Below, piece by piece: positions 16,357-23,887 of a stretch of DNA of 30,640 nucleotides. Origin of the DNA: a virus. Positions within the stretch are counted from its first letter, which is position 1. Each line of letters opens with the position of its first letter. The stretch covers positions 3,640 to 34,279 of IMG/VR virus record IMGVR_UViG_3300030098_006359. One strand, 5' to 3'. The position numbers and the translations under genes were made by a program. The notes under the pieces are model-generated. The model was given only the letters and a program-made list of their open reading frames with translations, did no database searches and was not told where the DNA came from.

Positions 16357-18144
16357 TTAGGCAGTAGCTCCAGCCTCACCTAAGAGACCTCGAACAACAA
16401 CCAGACCATACATATCAGGTCGAACCATCTTCTTGGCGTAACGAGTCATGACACCCTTACGTGGTACGAAGTCTTCCGTACCAAAGATAGTGGGAGTAAC
16501 TTGCAACGGTACATAAGGTGCGTATACATAGCCACTCTCAAGGAAGCTATTGCCCTTACGTCCTACAAGAAGCACGTTACGGGGGAAGTAAGGATCGACG
16601 TAAACGTCCCATTTCTTACTAACCGAACCAACCTTTTGAGCGCCTGCAGTGCCCTTGTTCTCATCGACAGCAACCGATGCACGGAAACCAGCAGTAAACT
16701 CAAGAATCGAAGCAACCTCTGGACTACAAACAATAAAGTTTGCGCCACCACGAAGCGTCTTGCGGTGAATTTGTGCTGAAACATCGTTAACCGTTTCCAG
16801 AAGTGTCTCATACCACTCAGAAACAGTACCGGTGAAGTCAGGAGCAGCCGAAGATGCACCAATCTCAGAACCGGTTGTACGATTTACGAACAGCCCAGGT
16901 GAACGCGACCAGTAATAAGTACCGGCAGTTGCACCTTTAATCAGATCCTCAAGAATCTCTCTGTCAATCTCAAGAGCAATCTGCTCAGAAAGGATTGAAG
17001 TAAGCTCAACCTCTGCATCAAGGTTGTGATAAGCATTAAGATCCTGACCGAGTTCAGGAGTCCACTTTGCTTTGAGCTTTTTGGTGATTGCCGTGACGGA
17101 CACGGAATCTACCTTAAGATCAATCTCAGGAATGGCTTCGTTATTCTCAAGACCCCACGTATCGTCGCCAACAACCGCACCAATCGCTTGACCGGCGCCT
17201 GCGGCGGCTGTACCACCAAAGTTGTCAGTCAACGGGAACTCATAAGTTTCAGTTGTGTTCATTGATGCCTCAACGGCAGCACCAGTGGAATTGTCGCGCA
17301 AACCAACGACAAGAAGTCTTTGAGTTTGAGTGGCAGATTTACCCTCTGAGCCGGTACCAGCAGCAAAGCAAGTCAAACGACGAGCTTGAGGGGTGTTGGC
17401 GTCATACGTACCAGGATCATTGGAGCCATCTCTGGCTACAAGTGCAATCAAGTTTTTATAATTGAACTGATCTACATCATTACTAGTACCAGTAAGCTCG
17501 ACAGCAGCAATTGCGTATGAGGTTGTACCAGAAACAACAGCAGGATCCCATTGAAGAATCTCTTCAACTTGAGCCCTCGATAAATCCGAACCAGTGTCTG
17601 GATCTGCACCAAATGTACCAGAGGCAACAATTGTGTGAACAAGCGTTGTCGAACCGGTTGGCGAAGAATAGCCATTATTAAGCTCATAAAAGCTGCCTTC
17701 AGCATTTCGGCCCGTAAGAGTTACACCCTCGGTGATTTCCTGACCGACTTTGCCACCGCCATATAGTGAATCGGCACCCTCAGGGCCCTTCATTGACAGG
17801 CGGTCACCTCCAGCAGTGAAATCCATGAAGAAAATCAGACCCGAAGGTAGACTCATGGGCTGGACACTGACCAGATCATTGGCGATCAAGCCACCGAAAA
17901 CACGACGAACGATTGGGAATGCGACTGCTGCGAAGCCCTCGACATCACCACCTGCCATCGTGGAAGCCTCTCTAAGAAGCTCTTTTGCTTGGTTCTCAAG
18001 AAGACGAGACATACTGTTTTTAGCACTCTCACTTCCAAGACCCTCTAGAAGTCCGGTTTTACCCCACTTGTTAAGCAGAGCGGCGCCTTCCTTCTTCATA
18101 TCGCGATTAACGATACCTTCTGTTAATTTTTGAAGTATAGACAT
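16357..18144 (-). CDS. Major capsid protein, gp23-like
   Basis: A 595-residue protein (T4 gp23 is 521) with clear gp23-type landmarks. Residues 24-37, LNKWGKTGLLEGLG, match the gp23 propeptide LLNKWKPLLEG. Residues 76-96, FPIVRRVFGGLIANDLVSVQ, match the MVRRAIPNLIAFDICGVQP segment. The HK97-fold core follows. The prohead protease site pattern (L/I)xE is present as LRE-A at residues 57-60, at the spot where gp23 is cut after residue 65. Its GC content is visibly higher than its neighbours (38/60 bases in the line at 17161). AGGAGGAG precedes the ATG and a strong terminator follows. It forms the capsid hexamers. No separate pentamer gene (gp24) is seen here. Confidence 0.95.
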   Translation of the reverse strand: MSILQKLTEGIVNRDMKKEGAALLNKWGKTGLLEGLGSESAKNSMSRLLENQAKELLREASTMAGGDVEGFAAVAFPIVRRVFGGLIANDLVSVQPMSLPSGLIFFMDFTAGGDRLSMKGPEGADSLYGGGKVGQEITEGVTLTGRNAEGSFYELNNGYSSPTGSTTLVHTIVASGTFGADPDTGSDLSRAQVEEILQWDPAVVSGTTSYAIAAVELTGTSNDVDQFNYKNLIALVARDGSNDPGTYDANTPQARRLTCFAAGTGSEGKSATQTQRLLVVGLRDNSTGAAVEASMNTTETYEFPLTDNFGGTAAAGAGQAIGAVVGDDTWGLENNEAIPEIDLKVDSVSVTAITKKLKAKWTPELGQDLNAYHNLDAEVELTSILSEQIALEIDREILEDLIKGATAGTYYWSRSPGLFVNRTTGSEIGASSAAPDFTGTVSEWYETLLETVNDVSAQIHRKTLRGGANFIVCSPEVASILEFTAGFRASVAVDENKGTAGAQKVGSVSKKWDVYVDPYFPRNVLLVGRKGNSFLESGYVYAPYVPLQVTPTIFGTEDFVPRKGVMTRYAKKMVRPDMYGLVVVRGLLGEAGATA

Positions 18145-18177
18145 TGTTTTTTTCTCCTCCTTTATAAAATAAAAAAT

Positions 18178-19335
18178 CTAGTCCTTAATTCCAGCAAGAG
18201 CTTTCATTCTTGCCGTAAAGGGATCTACCCTTTTTTCCTCTTTGCGAGGCATAAAGGCTGAAGAGCGTTTAGTCACAACTTCGTTCAGTGATTTTGGCTT
18301 ACGTCTAGATGAGTTAGCTCCCACTGCACTTTGAAGAGTTTCATATATAATTTTTGCTTCTTCAACTGTTTTTGCATTCATGATAGTTTCGACAATTCTA
18401 TCTTTTTGTCGCTCATTCAAGGAGTCGCTATCCAAAACGCGGTTTTGATATAATAATTTAGCGTTTGCCAAATTAGTTTCATTAAGCTTCTCTTGAAGCT
18501 TATTAATGACTGTGCCATATTTCTCTAGTTTTTCTTCTAGTAAATGGACTTTTTTGTTAAGTGTCTTTTGCTCTTTTAAGAGAGATTTGTTGTTTGTTTT
18601 AAGTGTTTTAGATTCACTAAGGATTTTATCCTGTAATGCTTGAGGAAGTTTCTTTTGTGCAGGAGTGAGTTCTTTTTTGTCGTCTGTGTCTTCCTCTGTT
18701 TCTTCTTCCTCTGTTTCTTCTTCTAAGAGTGGCATATGCTCCTCTTCATCCTCATCCAGAAGATCACTCATTTCTTCTGCCAAAACATCTTTAATCATTT
18801 GTGTAATGCTCTCGTTAACAGAATCATCATCTTCATCTCCGACGTCGGAATCGTCGTCATCTTCGTCTTCAGGTACGGGCTCTTCAAAAAGAAGCGCTTC
18901 TTCCAGATCGTACTCTTCTTCCAAGCTTTCAACTCCCATCGAGTTTTCGTCAAGTTCTTGTCTTATTGACTCTTCAAGTCGGTCCAAGTCGATACTTACA
19001 AATGTTTTACTGTCTGTGGTTGCCGCATATGGCAACTGATCTACAACAAATTTACCATTATCTTTCGTATTTTCTTCTGCCTCGACATCAACAACTGAAG
19101 GGGCGGCTGGTGTCATGGCTGCTGGCATTGCGGCTGCCATTGGATCATAGGCTTGCGTATCGGCCATTGTGCCGAAATCTCCTAGTCCAAACATTTCCTC
19201 TTGTTCCAAGATCATATTGACGGCTTCTTTAATATCTTTCGAAAAGTGCTCTACAATTTTTTCTTCAGCGCTTTGACGGGCGGCTTCTTTTAATGACTCG
19301 GCATCGATAATAGCTTGTTCCAACATATTAGACAT
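18178..19335 (-). CDS. Prohead core scaffolding protein, gp22-like
   Basis: A 385-residue protein directly upstream of the capsid gene, the place of T4 gp22. The N-terminal helix (EQAIIDAESLKEAARQSAEE) is followed by an Ala/Pro/Met linker. A highly acidic segment spans about residues 140-225 with runs of Asp and Glu. A coiled-coil region near 235-300 leads to a basic C-terminus (TARMKALAGIKD) that probably contacts the capsid protein. Many (L/I)xE sites would let the prohead protease degrade it during maturation. AAAGGAG precedes ATG 19335, and an ACTATTTATT motif lies 29 bases upstream. It is longer than gp22 (269 residues) through the acidic insert. Confidence 0.88.
   Translation of the reverse strand: MSNMLEQAIIDAESLKEAARQSAEEKIVEHFSKDIKEAVNMILEQEEMFGLGDFGTMADTQAYDPMAAAMPAAMTPAAPSVVDVEAEENTKDNGKFVVDQLPYAATTDSKTFVSIDLDRLEESIRQELDENSMGVESLEEEYDLEEALLFEEPVPEDEDDDDSDVGDEDDDSVNESITQMIKDVLAEEMSDLLDEDEEEHMPLLEEETEEEETEEDTDDKKELTPAQKKLPQALQDKILSESKTLKTNNKSLLKEQKTLNKKVHLLEEKLEKYGTVINKLQEKLNETNLANAKLLYQNRVLDSDSLNERQKDRIVETIMNAKTVEEAKIIYETLQSAVGANSSRRKPKSLNEVVTKRSSAFMPRKEEKRVDPFTARMKALAGIKD
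18691..18720 (-). repeat. 15-base tandem repeat in acidic part of scaffold gene
   Basis: Two identical 15-base units (18691-18705, 18706-18720) encode a repeated Glu/Thr stretch (EETEE-type) in the acidic segment. In frame, so it changes only length. Confidence 0.9.
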
Positions 19336-19364
19336 ACTTCTGCTCCTTTAAAACAGTTTTTCAA

Positions 19365-19377
19365 GAATAAATAGTTT
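19365..19377 (-). promoter_or_regulatory. AAACTATTTATTC motif upstream of scaffold gene
   Basis: The sense strand reads AAACTATTTATTC, ending 29 bases before the scaffold ATG in a 103-base gap. A promoter here would give scaffold plus capsid mRNA its own start, ending at the capsid terminator. Confidence 0.4.
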
Positions 19378-19438
19378 GACAAACATGTAAATGACTTTTA
19401 TATTTTAAAGAGGGGAACGGCTCAGTCATACATTAATA

Positions 19439-20278
19439 TTATGACTTTCTAATTCCTGCAAAACAATTTTGAACTTTTCCCTTATTATATAGGTCTGTAA
19501 CTTGATCTGCAGTGAGAGCTATATCTGTCCAGTACGCTATTTCATCCATATAATATTTATAATAATTTGCGCCTGAATGGCGGCGATATCCTAACAATAC
19601 TGGTACATTGCCAAGAACAAAATTGCCACTTTGAGCGCCAGATTCAGTTTCTAAAACGCCATCGATATAAATGCTTATTTCGTTTGTTGCATCTCCGTTA
19701 TATACGTGCACAATGTGATGCCAATTGTCATCTTGTACAGATGTTGTGCTAGCTTTCCAGCCAGGACTACCGGCAGTATTCCAATAAACGTTTGCTTTAT
19801 TAGTTGTACCTACGCCAATTGCGCCATAAAACCAACCGGCAGTCGGTGAATGAGCGTCTTCTTCGGTGACCATCAGATAATCACTATTTTGATCAGTCTT
19901 GATCCACATAGAAACAGACAGCTTTTTAATCGAATTGTCGGGCTTAAGCTTTGCGTTATAAGCTATTGTCACCTTATTGTCAGTGCCGTTAAAACGAAGG
20001 CTTTGGTTGCTGCCATTAGCAGTTGTAGTTGTATTCCACGTGGCATCAGCGCCCGTTTCATCAACAGTTCCAGCTAAAGTGCCATCTAAATCATTACCTG
20101 CTTTTGATACATCTGGGAGAGTGGTTGCGTCTGCAGCAATTCCTTGGACTCTCCAGTAAGCGGTTGGGATTGTTCCGGCCCAACGGCGTGATCTGCCTCC
20201 AGTGCTACTGCCAAATCCAGATCTGCCGGTTTTGCCACCCGCTCTTATTTTACCAGCGATGGCCTTATGAAAACCCAC
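19439..20278 (-). CDS. LamG / concanavalin-like domain virion protein
   Basis: A 279-residue protein read from a GTG start that overlaps the previous stop as TAGTG. A Gly/Arg/Ser-rich N-terminus (about 1-35) is followed by a LamG-type jelly-roll: LRFNGTDNKVTI (about 95-105), SVSMWIKTD, DDNWHHIVHVYNG, ISIYIDGVLE, and YYMDEIAYWTDIALTADQV ending in LYNKGK. Such domains bind carbohydrate or protein. Between bS21 and scaffold genes and coupled to a small beta-rich gene, it is likely a head decoration or adhesion protein, though this is inferred. A paralogous LamG protein opens the window's right end. The GTG start is set by the overlap and could be replaced by an internal start. Confidence 0.85.
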   Translation of the reverse strand: MGFHKAIAGKIRAGGKTGRSGFGSSTGGRSRRWAGTIPTAYWRVQGIAADATTLPDVSKAGNDLDGTLAGTVDETGADATWNTTTTANGSNQSLRFNGTDNKVTIAYNAKLKPDNSIKKLSVSMWIKTDQNSDYLMVTEEDAHSPTAGWFYGAIGVGTTNKANVYWNTAGSPGWKASTTSVQDDNWHHIVHVYNGDATNEISIYIDGVLETESGAQSGNFVLGNVPVLLGYRRHSGANYYKYYMDEIAYWTDIALTADQVTDLYNKGKVQNCFAGIRKS

Positions 20279-20688
20279 TAGTCAGTGAGTCCTGAACCTG
20301 TGAGGTCATACATGCTATGTGTGGGAATATTAGTTAAGGAGGCATACATTTCGAAACCGCTAGTGGCGTTTTTGGCGTGAATATAAATTTCTTTACATTT
20401 AACGTCAAAGGTCATACTATCTCCGCTACTGTCCATTGTAATATAGTGTTTTCCTGATATTACATTTCCAGCACTACTTGTTGAATTAAATGTAATTCCA
20501 ATAAGAGGGTCATTAGTCGTACCTGATGCAATCACCGTTATCGACTTTGTAACAAAGGGAAATGATACTTTTGTTTCTGCACCGTCTGCCACAGTCGCCC
20601 CATAAACAAACGGGTGGCCCGAAGCCTGATAAGAACCAACATTTCTCAACCCTGGTGAACGTCCGGGATTTGCTATTTCATGTGACAT
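20278..20688 (-). CDS. Small beta-rich capsid-region protein
   Basis: A 136-residue protein, mostly beta strand by pattern (TKVSFPFVTKSITVIASG, KEIYIHAKNA), beginning with GLRNVGSYQASGHPFVYGA. I do not recognise a named family. Size, beta content and place next to a LamG gene and upstream of scaffold and capsid suggest a head decoration or fibre-base protein. AAAAGGAG stands ten bases before the ATG. Its TAG stop overlaps the GTG start of the LamG gene, so the two are probably made in linked amounts. Confidence 0.7.
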   Translation of the reverse strand: MSHEIANPGRSPGLRNVGSYQASGHPFVYGATVADGAETKVSFPFVTKSITVIASGTTNDPLIGITFNSTSSAGNVISGKHYITMDSSGDSMTFDVKCKEIYIHAKNATSGFEMYASLTNIPTHSMYDLTGSGLTD

Positions 20689-20713
20689 ATTTCACTGCTC
20701 CTTTTAACTCTAA

Positions 20714-20941
20714 TTAGTTTCCTAATTCCTTAATTCTTTGATTGTGAAGTTTTTCTAAAAGTTTTTTTCTTCTTGCCTTTTGTTTTCTCTTTTTGTCAGA
20801 ACGCTTCTCATATCTCATTCGCTCTTTGTAGAGTTCTAAAACTTTACTATTTTTTACTTTTTTCATAAATCTTTTTATCACTCTTTCTGGATGTTCGTTT
20901 TTGTCTCTCGGTTTAACTTCTACATTAATTGTTTTTGCCAT
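20714..20941 (-). CDS. rpsU: Ribosomal protein bS21 homologue (phage-encoded)
   Basis: A 75-residue, very basic protein that aligns end to end with bacterial bS21 (71 residues in E. coli). Residues 17-33 ERVIKRFMKKVKNSKVL match the family's ALRRFKRSCEKAGVL. KERMRYEKRSDKKRKQKA matches REFYEKPTTERKRAKA. A basic helical tail follows. bS21 sits at the 30S platform near the mRNA exit and aids initiation. It is loosely bound, so a phage copy can replace the host's. Viral bS21 homologues have been reported in marine phages, including pelagiphages. It lies in the head operon between a small helical protein and capsid-region proteins, with AAAGGAAAT before the ATG, so it is probably made late with virion proteins. 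Confidence 0.93.
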   Translation of the reverse strand: MAKTINVEVKPRDKNEHPERVIKRFMKKVKNSKVLELYKERMRYEKRSDKKRKQKARRKKLLEKLHNQRIKELGN

Positions 20942-20951
20942 TTTATTTCCT

Positions 20952-21389
20952 TTAAACTAACTTATTCCATTTGTGGCCACCAAGAGCCATGATACCAGAT
21001 ATATCTACTCCTGGGTCTTTAGGGTCAATCCCTGATAGCGCTCCGTGAGATGGACTTTCATCAGGAACACCAACAGAAGAAATTGGATCTACGCCTTCAA
21101 AAATTTCATTACCAAATCCGGTGGCATTTAAAATTTTTCTTTTTTGTTCTTTTATCATTCTCTGCTTCTCTTCTTCAAGTTCTGCTCTTTGTTGTTGTAG
21201 AAGTGCATCTTGATTAGAGGTCGCAACGCTTTTTTCAGCACTATAATTCCTATTTTCCGTTAATAGTGGTTTAAGCCCAACTGCAACCTCAGAAACAATA
21301 TTAGATAAAACGCCCTCTTCTAATAGCACCTCTTTAACACATTGTTTAATCAATGGTTTTAAAACATTTTTTAATTCTGATTTTTTCAT
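20952..21389 (-). CDS. Small helical head-operon protein, function unknown
   Basis: A 145-residue protein that I do not recognise. The first 95 residues are helical and charged (VLKPLIKQCVKEVLLEEGVL, then QQQRAELEEEKQRMIKEQKR, a likely coiled coil). The last 50 are Gly/Pro/Asp-rich and probably extended. It follows the prohead protease gene by three bases and precedes bS21. A minor prohead core or scaffold-associated role would fit but is not shown. LLxE-type sites (VLLEE) are present. AGGGTG precedes the ATG. Confidence 0.7.
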   Translation of the reverse strand: MKKSELKNVLKPLIKQCVKEVLLEEGVLSNIVSEVAVGLKPLLTENRNYSAEKSVATSNQDALLQQQRAELEEEKQRMIKEQKRKILNATGFGNEIFEGVDPISSVGVPDESPSHGALSGIDPKDPGVDISGIMALGGHKWNKLV

Positions 21390-21392
21390 GTA

Positions 21393-22028
21393 TCACCCTA
21401 TAAAGATATTATTTAAAGCTCTATTAATTCTATCACCTTTTGTAAAAATTTTAGACAAATCTTTTTCTACGTTTTCATACATCTTTACTTTTTGATCTAG
21501 AATATATGCCTCTGGTGCTGAAGGTTCGGAAACAGCATCAAAACAAATCAATTGAAGATCATCTTGAACCATCTGTGCTCCGGTGCCTCTTGGGCATGGA
21601 CCTAGAGAGCCCAAGGCTCTGGAAGAGAATCCAAATTTAACGCCACTTTTATATAGGCCCTCTAGGATTTGACCGGAAGGGGTTTTAAGGCATTGAATTA
21701 CCCCTATAACGTCATCTCCATCCCACCAAATTCTAACAACTTTGTGAGAAGCATTTTTAAGATTTATCACACTATCGTCCGGATGGTCACATTCGCCAAT
21801 AGCGCGACCTTCAGCAACCATTTTCGCATAGTTTTCGATCTCTCTTTCTAAAACTTGTCGACCGTAGACTCTACCATTCCCATTTTGTACATCACATTGC
21901 TGCAACTTTGCAGGAAACAACAAAAATCCATCGTTGATCATCCTTTTTTCGCTCTCATTCAAGAGATCTTTGCAGCCACGATCATCGCACTTTAGTTCAT
22001 AATACTCTCTTAAAAGTCCTTTAGACAT
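21393..22028 (-). CDS. Prohead maturation protease, gp21-like
   Basis: A 211-residue serine protease of the T4 gp21 type that cleaves capsid and scaffold proteins inside the prohead. With ATG 22028 as start, H82 in ECDHPDD and S135/S136 in GFSSRALGS are the catalytic His and Ser, spaced like H85 and S140 of gp21. NGNGRVYGRQVLEREI (49-64) is the usual substrate-side motif. The start is chosen because AAGGAAGGG stands six bases upstream. A TTG 27 bases earlier falls in a hairpin loop. The frame stays open further upstream without an ATG. Its predicted sites, (L/I)xE, occur in the capsid and scaffold proteins. Confidence 0.92.
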   Translation of the reverse strand: MSKGLLREYYELKCDDRGCKDLLNESEKRMINDGFLLFPAKLQQCDVQNGNGRVYGRQVLEREIENYAKMVAEGRAIGECDHPDDSVINLKNASHKVVRIWWDGDDVIGVIQCLKTPSGQILEGLYKSGVKFGFSSRALGSLGPCPRGTGAQMVQDDLQLICFDAVSEPSAPEAYILDQKVKMYENVEKDLSKIFTKGDRINRALNNIFIG

Positions 22029-22041
22029 CTTTTCCCTTCCT

Positions 22042-22122
22042 TTACGCGGCCTCAAGCCGCCCGATACTAGAGCCGCTGCAACAACGTCGAACGGGCTGTA
22101 GTTTCCATTTTTTAGTCAACAT
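22042..22122 (-). CDS. Possible 26-residue leader ORF before prohead protease
   Basis: An ATG overlapping the end of the DUF1360-like gene has AGGGAG seven bases upstream and opens a 26-codon frame (MLTKKWKLQPVRRCCSGSSI start) ending with TAA just before the protease ribosome site. It occupies a GC-rich patch holding an inverted repeat (22046-22060). It could be a coupling leader. It may also be chance. Coding use cannot be judged at this length. Confidence 0.25.
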   Translation of the reverse strand: MLTKKWKLQPVRRCCSGSSIGRLEAA

Positions 22123-22441
22123 AACAATCTCCCTCGTTTTTATGAGTTATTTTAAACCCAAAATCATTAACCAATACGCTTAACAAATAGCTCGTACCAG
22201 AGCTTAAGCACCCCAATACAAGTGCATTCGCTAAATTGTATTCAAATGTAAATAGTTCTGTATAACCATTAATTCCAAACAAAAACACACCAACCCAAAA
22301 GCCCATGCACATTGGACAATGAAAAAGCTTTCCAAAACCCTTGAGCCAACTTTTAGAAGGGCGTACTTTATTAAATATTGATCCCAAAATTATTATTTGG
22401 GTCATGCCGTATGCAGCAAGAACAAAATATAATAAATCCAT
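22112..22441 (-). CDS. DUF1360-like small membrane protein
   Basis: A 109-residue protein with about three hydrophobic segments (residues 3-22, 47-58 and 70-91) and the motif FHCPMCMGFWVGV (40-52), the CPxCxGFW signature that I associate with DUF1360-type membrane proteins found in bacteria and phages. The function is unknown. The two Cys (42, 45) could bind metal. A membrane protein between head genes is unusual. It might act during infection at the host membrane, or be a hitchhiking gene. Its ATG has GAGGTTTAA upstream. Confidence 0.75.
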   Translation of the reverse strand: MDLLYFVLAAYGMTQIIILGSIFNKVRPSKSWLKGFGKLFHCPMCMGFWVGVFLFGINGYTELFTFEYNLANALVLGCLSSGTSYLLSVLVNDFGFKITHKNEGDCYVD

Positions 22442-22472
22442 TTAAACCTCTATATCTCTTTTTAAATTAATA

Positions 22473-23072
22473 TTAATACCCAGTAAAGCCTGTTAAACCA
22501 TATTGAGCAGGATATCCAGTAAATTGGTTAACAGTGCCCTTAAATGGTTCGTGTGGTACTTCGCCAAGTTCAGTCGAATCTTTCTCGCTAGGATCAAGAA
22601 GATCTTTTTCAAAATCAATCTTATATTGCTGAACTGCGAGATAATGTGGCTTCTCTTCTAACAAGAATGAAACTACAGTGTATAGAGACATTTGAATTGG
22701 ATCAACCTTTGCGGGTTCCAACGGAGTCATTATAGTACCTTCTAGAGAACCAAATATATTTCCACCATGAATTGTAGATGCATCGACAACTCCATTTTTA
22801 GCTAAGTGTTCAAATAGCCTGGACTGTGTTGCGTACACATGATCACCATATTGATTTTTAGATAGAGCAAAAACTTTATTCTGCGAAGGCGATAAAACAA
22901 TATCTATTTCTGGATGGTCAACTATTAATATATTTCCATCCATTGTTTTTCTGGCCTTTAAATTTACCTTTGCTGCAATTGGTGATTCCACCTTAACTTT
23001 AAATTTGGGAGGCGGTGGCACATCTTCAAAAGTGCCTCTTGGGCCTTCAACCTTTACATTAAACGCTGCCAT
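22473..23072 (-). CDS. Head-operon protein of unknown function
   Basis: A 199-residue protein, not recognised. The N-terminal third is beta-like with Pro-rich spacing (FEDVPPPPKFKVKVESPIAA). The middle has HPEIDIVLSPSQNKVFALSK and SRLFEHLAKNG. The C-terminus has repeated short GF/GYTG-type pieces (FTGYPAQYGLTGFTGY). Its ATG shares TAATG with the upstream gene's stop. It is probably a virion or assembly protein because of its place between portal and protease genes. Confidence 0.65.
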   Translation of the reverse strand: MAAFNVKVEGPRGTFEDVPPPPKFKVKVESPIAAKVNLKARKTMDGNILIVDHPEIDIVLSPSQNKVFALSKNQYGDHVYATQSRLFEHLAKNGVVDASTIHGGNIFGSLEGTIMTPLEPAKVDPIQMSLYTVVSFLLEEKPHYLAVQQYKIDFEKDLLDPSEKDSTELGEVPHEPFKGTVNQFTGYPAQYGLTGFTGY

Positions 23073-23887
23073 TAGCTTTGTACCTCTTTGGCAACTAGTT
23101 GTACTTTAAGGATGTTTTGAATCATTTCTTTATCTAAAGGCTTTTTGTTGCAAGACTCTAGAAGCTCTTGTACTTTCTTCATTTTATCGAGCATCTTATT
23201 ATCTTTTTTTAGTTCTTCTAAATTAAAAGATTCTTTAATAATACTTTTAAGTCGACTTATTTCCTCGTTTATATATAATTTCAAGTCAACACCGTTATCT
23301 AAAAATGATAAAATATATTTATTAAGCAAATGTTTTTGATTTTCTGATAGGGTTGTTTTATACTGGTTATTGAACCTCTCAACAAACTTATTAACAACAA
23401 GATTGTTTACTTTATCATTTTTTTCATATTTTTGTTTTTTGTGGGTTATCTTAGACAAGACCTTTTCCTCTAAAACAACACGATGTTTAACTCCTACATC
23501 TTCGCCAAATATCTGCGAAAGAGTTGCAATGTCTTTGTAGTTTGGAACGAAATTGGAGAACACAGATTTAGAAATTTCTTTATTAATTTTCTTAATTAAT
23601 GTGCTTTGTTCTGAGAATATTTTCTTTTCATTTAGATTCTTATATTCCTTTTTAGTCTCTTGAATTAATTTTTCGCCAATCCTTGCAGAAACTCCTGTTG
23701 TTTCCATTAAGGTCTTAAAGAGTCGTAGTTCTTTCCCTAATTCATTTTTAGCACTAAAAGCTTCTTTTAAAATAGCGACAGTTTTATTTCTGACGGCTGT
23801 ATCTTTATTCATAGTCCGCTTAACTACTTCACGCACTAACGCCTCATAAAGAAAGGCGGTATTTCTCTTTTTATTATGTTTAGGCAT
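23072..23887 (-). CDS. Helical head-operon protein following portal gene
   Basis: A 271-residue, Lys-rich, almost wholly helical protein that I do not recognise. It begins MPKHNKKRNTAFLYEALVRE. Later segments such as KHRVVLEEKVLSKITHKKQ and NLEELKKDNKMLDKMKKVQE look like amphipathic helices. It overlaps the portal stop by eight bases. In T4, small prohead-core genes (67, 68) lie between gp20 and gp21, so a core or portal-associated role is plausible but unsupported by similarity. Confidence 0.7.
   Translation of the reverse strand: MPKHNKKRNTAFLYEALVREVVKRTMNKDTAVRNKTVAILKEAFSAKNELGKELRLFKTLMETTGVSARIGEKLIQETKKEYKNLNEKKIFSEQSTLIKKINKEISKSVFSNFVPNYKDIATLSQIFGEDVGVKHRVVLEEKVLSKITHKKQKYEKNDKVNNLVVNKFVERFNNQYKTTLSENQKHLLNKYILSFLDNGVDLKLYINEEISRLKSIIKESFNLEELKKDNKMLDKMKKVQELLESCNKKPLDKEMIQNILKVQLVAKEVQS

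Noticed and set aside
18665-19039. Plus-strand Ser-rich open frame opposite the scaffold gene
   Set aside because: It is the complement of the acidic GAA/GAT-rich segment of the scaffold gene, read as TCn codons. No ribosome site or family supports it.
19380-19438. Possible hairpin between the LamG and scaffold genes
   Set aside because: Only a short, mismatched TGACT/AGTCA pairing across a long AT-rich loop. Too weak to call.
22029-22111. tRNA-like signal (TTCGA) in the GC-rich patch
   Set aside because: No acceptor, D or anticodon stem of normal spacing can be drawn on either strand.
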